This document shows, one piece after another, positions 38,701-50,700 of a stretch of 64,000 nucleotides of DNA (position 1 is its first letter; every line of letters begins with the position of its first letter). This DNA is from Siphonodentalium dalli (taxonomy: Eukaryota > Mollusca > Scaphopoda > Gadilida > Siphonodentaliidae): contig CP136066.1 in assembly GCA_032622095.1 (NCBI GenBank), positions 92,713,319 through 92,777,318 on the forward strand, in the 5' to 3' direction. The notes under the pieces are model-generated. The model was not told where the DNA came from. It saw only the letters and a list, made by a program, of their open reading frames with translations, and did no database searches. The position numbers and the translations under genes were made by a program.

Positions 38701-41700
38701 TGGGCAACGATAGATAGTATGGGAGTAATCATGCGAACGTTATCATCATATGAATATGTTAACTACAGTCTTGGTCTGGCGATATACGCCTTGTCACTGG
38801 GTCGCCATATTGGATCCATCCAGCCCCGTTCCGTGGTTTTAGTGCTACAGGTGAAAGTTCTGAAGTAGCATTTCCATATATGGAAGTTATGAATTTCAAA
38901 TGTTCCATATATGGAATGCTACTCCAGAACTTTGACCTGTAGCACTTAAACCGCGAAATGGGGTCTGGATGGGTCCAAAATGGTAGCGACTCAGTGATTT
39001 CGCTTATTACAGCGACCGACGAAGAAACATTCATCTTGACAACGGATGCCGATGTCTTGTTCACGCCCGAGTCTGTGGAGGCTTTATTGGACTTGATGAC
39101 ACGTGACCGCACCGTGGGAGCTGTCTGCGCACGCACACATCCACAAGGCAGCGGTGCATTGGTGTGGTATCAGACATTCGAGTATGCCATCGGCCACTGG
39201 TTCCAAAAGGTAAATGTAAATGCATATGCCCTACAAAACAATTCTACATTGGATTTAAAATAAATATTGTTCAATTTAGCGTTTACCAGAGTTCCTTCTC
39301 AAATACTGCACTACCTTCACTGAAGAGTAGTCCACGCGAGTCTACATACATGCCATTCTGTTGTGTATGTCTATGGAGGACATAATCAACCCCCTTTATC
39401 AATGCCCCATATGGTAATAACCTATTGCTTTCATGTAGAGAGAGATATATAATCGTTTATTGTAACAAATAACAAACAAAAACAGTTGTTATATAATGCC
39501 ACGTTGACGGCGTGTCTATACATAGGGTGTGAGTGACGATTTGGTGTTATTATGTCACAGCCGGTGTACGCCCCTTAGACCCAGTTTGGCTGGACCGTCA
39601 ATGTAGGTTTAAACCATGTTTAAACTCGGAGGTTTAAACCTGAGATGACTAAACCGGCCTTAGCGATTACATGTACTTCCGAATTTATTTAAAGACATCA
39701 GATTCTCTATTATATATTTTTGGAACTTATGTCTGTCTGTATGTATGTATGTATGTGTCTTATAAACTCGAAAACTGGGCGGGTCCAATTTAACGTGTAC
39801 CTGACCTTGACCTCGCTCATATAGGCATGCGTCTGGACCGACGCTGTATATTCTGTCCAGACGGAGGCGATCACAAAGAAGTTCCTAATAGTCCAGGCAC
39901 ATTAGACATGGAAGTGGAAAAGTAAGGAAATAAATCGGGGAAAGCTGATTTTTTTATATTATTTTGGCCATAACATCGCGGACGCGTCACGAAAAGTCCC
40001 CTAAAATCCGATTTGAGCTTTCTGAGTTACATCATTTTTTCCATATAATTAAACAAAACAATATTTTTCACAATGATGGAAATAATTGGATGTTGTAACA
40101 ATTTTTCAGCCGAAACGTATACAAAAAGCACTCAATATTGTTCGCTATACAATTCTCGAACCAACGACACCCATTCAAAGGGAAATATCGAATGAATTTC
40201 GCATATATAGATATGAAATAAAACACTGAGCCAAAATACTGACGATTTTGAAGACAAACTGATGTATTCGATGTCGGATTTCTCAGGCTTCTCAAAACAT
40301 AGGCGCAAGCTATCTATTTTAAAAACTGCACAGACACCACCCGTCGCTATAATAGGCAGAACTAGCGAGTACGCACATCATAAGTTGTCAAAACTTGTAA
40401 AAACATAACCCTACCCCCGAAACTGGTTGTCAACGATCTGGTCGTATTTTGATATTCTATTTTGTCTAAGCTAGTCATATGCATTACTGAGTTATACCAG
40501 TATATGTGAAATATGAGTACGAGAGCGAATATAGTGACACGATCAGAATACTACAAACGCGGTCATGAAATGGCTGTCAAAATGGCCGCAACCACCAAGC
40601 TAAGCCCAAATGATGGCAACTTATTATATAACCACCTAGTTGGTAAAATACGTATTAACAATATACAAGTCTGTTGTTAAATATCTTTAAAGGTACACAG
40701 TTCATTAAAACAGGCCAATGTGGAGGATATATCGGCCATTGCAACGCAGGTCAAACCCAATGAATTACGTCTTTAAAATTTCGGGTTTTCTGTTTACAGT
40801 CGGGGCCAAAAATAATAATTTCGGGCATGCAACATACGAAGTAATGTTTCGCCACACAGTGTATGGTAGTTTCGTTCGGCGTGATGATAAATTATTGAAT
40901 GGAACGCAGAAACTTAAGTGCATATCCTTGCGGTATAAATAGTAGTTACATTTCCGGATTGTTCATCACTGTACATGATAATAAACCACACACGTATGTT
41001 GCAATTATTATTATATTGCAAAGAAACCGCCACCTCTTCAAAAGATTAGCACTGCATCACACCAGATCAAATAGACAGCACATCGTACATTTGATATACG
41101 ACTTATTTTCGTGCTGCTTCCAAACCGGTCTCTTAGTAAACAATTTGTTCAACTTACTTCAGTCGGCAACTTGCAACTGGAATATGCTATTACGCAATGT
41201 ACAATATTAGTTTTCCGTATTTTGTTGTTTGAAAATATCTTGCCAAAACCACCCATGAACTTGTGCAAAATATCAGGTGATCATCGTTTAAAGCTGTTAT
41301 TTCAGCGTTGAACATTGACTCAATGTTGCTAGTTATGGTTGTTAGTTCAGCAGATATGTGTAACATTAGGGAGAAGGGATACACACGGTAATGCGGTTGC
41401 AGAAAACATAGTACCCTTCGCGTATATGTGACCTTGGTGAATATAACCAAATATTATTTCCAGGTATAAAGACAGTCTCTGTCACAGAGTATGTGGACAA
41501 TTTTGGTTAAGTTTAGATTTTTTTAAAGAACGTATATGGTACTCCTTTGTGTTTTGATAAATTGCTTTCATAGTATACCACCATGCATTCTTGTGATAAC
41601 AGCGAAATATTCGTGTTTTATTACTTATTCTTAGGCAAAAATTACTAATATTTTAAGACACGGAGAATATAATCTACACAATTCACCCATTACTCTATGA

Positions 41701-44700
41701 ATATCTCTCATACTGCTCTATAGCAGTGTATTTCGAAAGGTTTGATGGTGTATATATCAAAAGAAACGATGACCGGTCACATTAGGGATACTGCTATGAG
41801 CACATATATTTCGGCTTCTATGAAATGTCACAGAATCAATTCTTCGCTATTAAATTTCATTTTACAGTGTAGTGTACATATATATCACACGATTCAAGAT
41901 AAATAGTGCAGAAAAATTTGCCTTATTCTCCCGTTTCTTTGCGGTCAAAAAGTCCAGATTTAACCATTTTATGAGACCTTGCTTTTCGCTATATCTCTCG
42001 CGATATATATTAGAGATAATTCGCACATACCCGATAAAATGTTTCTCTTATTCTCTGCAATCATTCTTCCTCACATATTTCGAGCGTGTTGTCACTCTTA
42101 TGGGACTAGCTATTCAATTATGCATAAAATGTAAATTTCATTCTATTTTGGCCATTTTGGCGGCCATTTTGGGACTTCAATTCAACTTATATGGTTCACG
42201 GCTAAGCATTGTTTGTATGTATGTCAATGTATTATGAATTTGGAATTAATTGATCTACACATGACTGCATTCCCATATGGCCTGATGGAGATGCTTCAGA
42301 ATTTGAACCATTCCGAAAAATCAAGATATCTCAAAAAGCTCAACTCGGATTTTAGGGGACTTTTGCCACGTTGTTCATAAACATGTTCTTATTGATCCCT
42401 GAAAAAATCAGTTTTCCCCGATTTTTTACACTAGTGAAACCTTATGTGCCTGGACTATAAATAGCCCGGAGAAGTCGGGCATATCAGCTAGTTATCATAT
42501 ATACACATATGGATTAGTGTATTACGTCCGCTAAGTATGATTGCTAATATTGCCGGACACGATAAGGGCTATATTCATGGGACCGACATTCAACAGAACG
42601 AATTGTGAGGCATATTCCCAGTATTACTCGCTTTTGGACTAAATTGTATGAAGTCATTTTCCTCCTGTGAATATAATTGACAATCAGTCGCCATCTGATC
42701 GTGGACCCAAATTATTTGTTCTTTCAAAGTTAAAACTGCGCATATGGCACTTACATCATTACGACATTCTAGCTGTGTCGACAGTATATAAACAGTGTCA
42801 GTAGTTTTCTGTGATTCCTGTCAAATTAGCATGCTAGATTAAGCTATTCGTGATGCCCATGTTTCAAATTTAGTAATTGTTCGTACTTATCACTTCGGTG
42901 AGTGTTTCAGTAGAATATATAGTCCATAACAATTATCTGTATTTCATTTATTAATTGACCCACTTTCATACTCAGGATATGGCAGGCTACCTTACTACGA
43001 TTTCGTCGAGACCTGAACAATAGCCATGTTCAGACACACGTACGTGTAACTTGTAACGTGTTCCGATGCCCATGAAGTGCTATGTCCAACGTGTAGTATA
43101 TGGAACTGTAGCTAAGTGCAATAAACCAATGTTCTAATAAGCGAGGAAAAACGACCAACGCAATACAGGCAGTTGTAGAATTGGATTTGCCTGCACGAAA
43201 GCATCGATTTAGTTGAAGCCAATTAAACGTATCGGTGGTGTCAGTGTTATTCCTCGGTTTCAGGTGTCCATTAGGAATATATAAGAGGTAGTGGGTGATT
43301 GAACGAGCCTGATTAAATTTCCACACTACAACAGTTTCTGGTATCATCATATATGGTGAATAAGTTGGAGGGGAGATATAAAGGAAGGATCTCACCAGAT
43401 ATAGTCCCTGGTAGCATTTATTCCATCCAGACATCATAACATCATGCCATACAAGTGGCCACATTGTACACAATCATCTTGTAGCATATGACGGACATCT
43501 ATGTCTTTATGTGAGTAATTCGTATCAGCTCACGTATATATATATAGATTGATACAATGCTTTTACATTTTAAAGGGACTTAGATATTATTAAAATAGAA
43601 AATAGTAACAGGACGATGTCGTGAAAATTATGACATCTTGCAATTGTCAAAAAATTGGTAAAAGATACATGTACAAAACTCACCCGATCGATTGGACCAA
43701 AGTCACACATAAACTACATCAAGTCTTCCATAGAAACATCTCAAGCTATCAATACATCAACTTGAAACTCATTTATACAATGTCAGACGATCATAATTTC
43801 AAGATGTCGTCTCAAACTCACCAACAAGACTGACTCTTTCTGAATATTTTCAGAACGAGATTTACCTATAATTAGCCAAGTGTAAAAAATAAGGTTGACT
43901 GCACAGGGACAAAATATTGGGCTAAAGTTGTAAAAATTAGATATGGGATAGTTTGGACAAAACAAGAGACCATAGTGAGAGTGTAGTGCTATGTGATCGC
44001 GCGCAACTGCAAACGAACGTATAAACGTTAGTGCTACATATTAATAAGAAAAGATGTTAATTGCCTATGTTACATCCCCCCCTGTTGTTGAATAAATTGA
44101 CATACTTCGTCATTTCCTACTCTAGAAAAGAAACAAAACGACACTCACTTTAGTTAGCTGAAAACCTACAACGGAACTTCAATCTCTTTCACTGCAATAC
44201 ACCATCAACCTGAAATGTCTAAATATGTAATAAGAAACAAAATAGAATGAGAAATTTCTTGCATAATGATACATATCTCCAACTCATCTGTAAATTATAT
44301 TTACACGATGTCCATGCTCAACACATTGGGGAAAAATGATGTACGTTGAACTGTATAGTGAATTATTTATTGTCATTATTCACAAATTTGCAAGAACACC
44401 AATTTTTATTTATATATTTTGTTTGTTCTGTAAGATAAAACAAATTCGAAATCAATATCAGCATAATCTGAAACATGTGTATCTAAAATCTAAAAATATA
44501 CTGCATTTAATCTTGTGACTTTATCAAAGTATATTTAATTAACACTACTTTATCCTGTGATAGCTGAACTTAAAGCCATGAATAAATCTGAAGGTATTGG
44601 TGCAAACTGCTTGTTTGAAGTTAAATTCCTAATCAACTCCATCTTATCAAAACTCTGGTTTGAATTACAAGAACAGCAATGATGAATAGATTTACAAACA

Positions 44701-47700
44701 TAATCACCTTTTTCCATCCAATCTGGATTTCTGAGTTCTCTGTCGGACTTCCTCAGTACTGTTTCTGGTACTCTACTAACCGGAACCTGACTGGCTTCTG
44801 TTGCAGACATATTACCAAGAAACCTCCATGATGGGGATAACTGTACTCTTCAGGAGAGGGAACTTTATACTGACCTGATTCAGATCTAGGGTTCATCTGA
44901 TTTCTATTCTCTACTAGTACCTCTTCATCCTGACTTTTATCAAGACCAAACTGGACTCGAGCTGGAGCATTGACACAACCGGGCATAATATCTCCATCCA
45001 CCTATTATTGGGTAGTGCTATCGTCACCGCTAGAAGATACACACCCTGTCTCAGCCTCAGAGCGCTGATAGTCACCAGATCTGGGCGAGACTTCTCCATC
45101 CACAGAACTCCTTGTTGAGGACCTTTTTACATGTGGGAAAACATAATAATCTTCTTCTGATTCATCTGCAGTACTGGAAGTTTCTTCTACAATAATTTTC
45201 TTCTTCCTTGGGACTGGCTTTGGTATGTCAACTGGTTCCCTGGGTTCACCTTTAATGATCTTTCCGATCTTCTTTAGGGCTTTCTTCATCATCTTCAACC
45301 TCATTAAAGGGTAATGATCCTACTGGCAAAAGGTGATTCCTATGCAGCGTCTTAACAATCCCTTCATTCTTGATATTAAATACTGGTACACTTGGGTTAG
45401 GCTGTTCCATTACATTGAATACAGCACTGTCAAACCGGTCAGCCAGCTTGTGACGTCCCTCGAAAGCAAGTGTCTTCACCAATACAAGATCACCTGTCAT
45501 AATAGTTGCACCTCTCTGCTTCTTGTCATACTGTTTCCTTTGCTTCTTCTGTGCTTCCTTAACTGCAGCAGCTGCGGCGCTGTATGAAAAATCCAGTCTG
45601 GCCCGTAATTCTGCAATATATTCTGAATTAGAGCTAGCATTATCCGACATATCCAATCTGTTCAATCCAAGAACTAAATCAATAGGCAGACGGGGTTCTC
45701 TTCCAAACATGAGTGGAAATGGCGAAAATCCAGTGGTTTGGTGCCTTGTGCAGTTGTATGCGTGTACCAATGGACCTACATACGATTTACAATCCCTCTT
45801 CTTATCTGGGTCAAGGATCCCAAGCATGTTCATGGGTGTACGGTTAAATCTCTCACACATACCGTTTCCCATGTGATGATATGGACTTGTGTGCGACTTG
45901 TCCATGTTACAAAGTTGGCATAATTCTTTAATGATGTTGCTCTCAAAGTTGGCCCCTTGATCTGAGTGTAATCTACGTGGAATACCATAATGCACAATGA
46001 AATTGTAAAAGAGTACCTCGGCTGTCGTCTGGGCTATCATATTCTTTGTTGCATATGCTTGGCATACCTGGTAAAGTGGTCAGTAACAACAAGCACATAC
46101 TGATATCCACCCTTTGATGATTTCAAAGTAAGATAGTCCATACACACCATTTCTAGTGGTTGGGTCGTTGTTATGGATACCAATGGAGCTCTGGAATTAG
46201 TTGGTGATTTCCGACATAAGCAATGGTGGCAATTCTGGATCCAATTATCCACAGAAGTATCTATCCCTGGCCAATAGAATCTTTCCTTCACAAGAGAAGT
46301 TGCCCTGTCTTTACCTGGGTGACCAATATCATTATGTAAAGATTTAAGCGCCAGCTTTACATGAGAACATGAAAGCACAAGTTGAGAGTTAACAGTCCCA
46401 TTAATACTGGTTTGCCTGAACAAAACACCTCTTTGAAACTTCAAAGTGTTGAGATGGTGATAAAAAGCCGAGTGTTCTTTTGTCATTGGAAAAGTATTTC
46501 TTAGTGGACTGTTACCTTGGCGGACTGCTCTCATCCATGGTGACAATACAGGATCTTTTTCTTGGAGTCTTCGCAAATCCTTTGGGGTCATCTCTTCCAT
46601 ATCCTGGCCCAGTATATCTGCATAGCTGTCTTCAATAAAAGAAGACATGCTCACAGTTTCAGCAAATGGTTGTTGTTCCTGTGAAGATCTGCAAATTGCC
46701 CTGATTGAATCTTTGCTAACACGATTTGGTTTCCCGTCGTATATTGGTAACCTGGACATAACATCTGCATCAATGTTCTGGGATCCTGGCTTATATTTTA
46801 TCTCAAAGTCATAAGCTGCTAAATCCGACAGCCAACGATGGGATGTAGCATTGAAATATTCTTAACAAATTTCCGATAATATCCACATAGTCCAAGATAT
46901 TTCCTTAACTGTTCTGTGTTGTCTGGGGGAGGCCAATCCACAATCTTCTCAATTTTAGCAGGATCTGCTTCGACGCCTGCTGCCGAAACAACATGTCCTA
47001 CATAAAGCACTTTCTTCTTGAAAAGTTTAGACTTGGTAGGGTTAAATTTAAGTCCACATTCCCTGAAACGTTGAAAAACCATTTCCAGTCGTTCCATATG
47101 ACTACGGAACCACTGTGAGTAACAAATTAAATCGTCTACAAAAACTGAGAAATTATTTAAGTTCAAACCATCCAAACATTGTTTCAACATACGTTGGAAC
47201 GTTGCTGGACTGTTACATAACCCCAGGCTTAAACGTTCATATTCAAAGAAGCCGAGCTGCCCTGCAGTATATGCAGTGCGTTCCTTATGTGGTTCTAAGA
47301 TCTCAACAGAGAAAAAGCCTTTAGTGAGATCAAGGACACTAAATAGGTCATTGCTTGTAAGAGAATATATTAAGTCCTTATTCCTTGGTAATGTATAACT
47401 GTCTTTAACAGTTTTAGAATTAAGAATACGAAAATCTGTTACTATTCGTAATTCCCCTGTCTTTTTTCCCTACAAATACGATATTAGAGGCATATGGTGA
47501 ATGTGAACGGCGTATAATGTCAGCTGCTAACACTATATGTCATTCATTTCTCACCTCTTCAATCATTCCTGGAGGAATCTTTCGATGCCGCTGTTTGAAA
47601 GGTCTATCATATGTAAGGTATATCCTGTGTTTCACTCCCTTTAAAAAACCAACATCCATATCATGGTGTGAAAAAACATCAGAGTAATTTCTAAGTAATG

Positions 47701-50700
47701 ATTTGGCTTCCTGTAATTGAGACTTTGTTAAAGATGATTCAAACCCAATCTTATCAATGAAATCACCATTGCTGCAATCAACTGTATTAGTATTATTATC
47801 ACCTGGATCATAATCAGTTACTGAAACTGGCTGAAGCTCACATATAACAGCTCTTGGTGAAATAGTAAGTCCAATGAGAAATATTAGATAATTTCACATT
47901 AAATGTATCATTCTGATTACAATCATAATCCATCATACAAGGTGCTATTTCCAGAACATTAGAAAGCTCTGAATCTGAAATTGGCTGTAAAATTGCACAA
48001 GTCTTATTATATGCCAATTTATTATCAACATATCCTGAAATGGTAACTTCTGTGTTTGGATTTATAATAAGATTACCTCTTTCTGCATTCTTCATCAGTC
48101 CTAACCTGTAATTGTGTTTAGAAAGCTCTTTCTATCTTACTGTCAAGCATCTAAAGAATATTTTTCACACAGGTGAAACACTATTGCGCATGCTCAGTAG
48201 CTGCTTGATGCAAATGCGACATTGGGCTGATTTTCATCAATATTGGAGTTTGCACATTCCTCACTATCGAATCTGAGTTCTTTAACACTTTTTGTCCGTC
48301 GTATTCCAAACTGAATCTATGAATAATACTTGTAAACTGTAGAAATAATCATATTAGTTTGGCGCCATTGTTATTCCTCGGTTTTAGGTGTCCATTAGGA
48401 ATATACAAGAGGTAGTGGGTGATTGAACGATCCTGATTAAATTTCCAAACTACAACAGTTTCTGGTATCATCATATATGGTGAATAAGTTGGAGGGGAGA
48501 TATAAAGGAAAAATCTCACCAGATATAGTCCCTGATAGCATTTATTCCATCTCAGATATCATGACATCATGCCATACAAGTGGCCACATTGTACACAATC
48601 ATCTTGTAACACATGACGGACATCTATGTCTTTATATGAGTAATTCGTATCAGCTCACGTACATATATATATCTAGTAGACTCTGTAAATACAGAATTAC
48701 CAATACTAAATACCTATACATGCCTGCATTGTTATTACAACAACTTAGAATGGACAGGTAAGACCCTACTGAAATATTATGAAATAAATCTAACCATAGC
48801 TCAGAAAAAGAGAGCGTTACATATAGCTTTGAAATATATATAGATTGTACAATGCTTTTACATTTAAAGGGACTTAGATATTATTAAAATATAAAATAGT
48901 AACAGGACGATATCGGGAAAATTATGACATCAAAAGATACATGTACAAAACTCACCCGATCGATTGGACCAAAGTCACACATAAACTACATCAAGTCTTC
49001 CATAGAAACATCTCCAGCTATCAATACATCAACTTGAAAATCATTTATACCATGTCAGACGATCATATTTTCAAGACGTCGTCTCAAACTCACCAAAGGA
49101 CTGACTCTTTCTGAATATTTTCAGAACGAGATTTAGCTATAATTAGCCAAGTGTAAAAAATAGGGTTGATTGCACAGGGACAAAATATTGGGCTAAAGTT
49201 GTAAAAATTAGATACGGGGATAGTTTTGACAAAACAAGAGACCATAGTGAGAGTGTAATGCTAGATGATCGCGCGCAACTGCAAACGAACGTATAAACGT
49301 TAGTGCTACATATTAATAAGAAAACATATTAATTGCCTATGTTACATCAGTGTGGGTATATTGTCTTCTGCACCCGACTATTGTTTGTACTGCACGGGCA
49401 GATATCTATCTATACACGTGTAGGTTTGGCGCCGTAAAACTATGTGACTTTTCCCACCATGTGCATAACCATAGAAGCAATACTTTATTTACACACGTCT
49501 CAAGTTGCATGTGTGTGTGGCTAAACCTGGCTAATATTATTAGCTTTAATTAAAAATATAAATGTACGTGACATTCGAATCGAAGATTGGTGTTTTTTTT
49601 TCTTCAGGCGGCTGAACATGTTCTGGGATCGGTGCTTTGCGCTCCAGGTTGCTTCAGTGTTTATCGATGTAAGGCCGTACGAGACGTTCTGTCCACGTAC
49701 GCCACGGGTGTAGATGCCGCCTTCGACTTCCTCATTAAAGACATGGGAGAGGATAGATGGTTGTGTACGCTTATGGTAAGATCAAGTAAGAGTTTATGAA
49801 CGAGAAAATAAATATGTTAAATGCTTTTTATTTCCTTGATATTTGTTACTATATATTTTTGTGTTTCTTTGAAATTAATGATTATGCATGCTCACACTCA
49901 CACACTGTACTTTCTGATCTTCTGTCTGAATGCTGACATTCTCTTCTGTCCCTTTGTCTCGCATCCAGTTGTTATTTAGTATATTCCTCTTTCTGTGGAT
50001 CTTTTTCTGCCTCTATCATTTACCCCTACTAGACTTGCAGTCAAGTTGTGTCAATTAGGGAGAGTGCTTCAAGTAATCCTATGGCTTGTTGCATAATCCC
50101 ATGTTCTTCTAAATGTGTACCTATTGTAATTATATATCTGAATGTCCATAGAGAGAAAATAAATACTATTTAAATTAAGTAAGAGTTTTGTCGCGCACAA
50201 CTCACACACATACAATACATGCATTATATTGACATACCATTCACGAATATATGTTGCATGCAAATATTAAAGGAAATGAAATCAGAGATAACAATATAAT
50301 TATATATTTGTTCAATTTCAGTTTGTCTAATTGTTGCCTCTATTACTGCCCAGCTGGGATACTTTATTTTGTTTTATCTTATTACCCAGGTGTCTTGGCA
50401 GGGCTATACATGTATATATATCATCGCATTATAATTGGAAGTTGTTCAAAGTATCAGTCTTTGTTGCGGATTACTTATCCAAGCGGTATGCAGATATTTT
50501 ACTTCTCACGTGGCGCATACATATATTATATGTGGTTCATACCTTAGCGGACCAGAGCCATATCCGACGAATTTCCCATAGTATTGCCAGAAACACTAGC
50601 TAGTGTGTGAACGTAACCTAAGGTGACATGTGTGTTTTCGTCATTCAGGTACAGAGCGGTTGGCGCATAGAGTATTGTGCCGCATCGGAATGCAAAACGT

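Larger units (their letters stand above)
43245..49346 (-). mobile_element. Defective Ty3/gypsy LTR retrotransposon, antisense in intron 7
   Basis: 6102 bp between identical TCAG flanks (43241-43244 and 49347-49350). On the minus strand it starts TGTAACATAGG and ends GGAATAACA (TG...CA). Order on the minus strand: LTR, primer binding site, remnant leading into reverse transcriptase, truncated RNase H, integrase, C-terminal tail, polypurine tract, LTR. gag and the protease active site are absent: only about 270 bp separate the primer site from the first pol remnant. Reverse transcriptase, RNase H and integrase carry stops, a deletion and frameshifts, so it cannot move by itself. The remaining pol is Ty3/gypsy by its integrase-last order and sequence. 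Confidence 0.93.
39210..49607 (+). other. Intron 7, 10.4 kb
   Basis: The longest intron. Most of it is transposon: a Helitron-like element with a nested TIR element (39704-42491) and a Ty3/gypsy retrotransposon (43245-49346). I recognise nothing in 42500-43240. Confidence 0.75.

Noticed and set aside
38958-39012. Start of exon 7 at an ATG at 38958 or at 38995
   Set aside because: The ATG lies inside the MITE. The AG at 38993-38994 is in phase but lacks a pyrimidine tract, and the site at 39011-39012 gives a spacing before TTDADV that fits the family better. I keep 38995 only as an alternative.
41872-42237. 121-codon plus-strand frame in intron 7
   Set aside because: Lies inside the nested TIR element, low-complexity aromatic composition, no recognised domain.
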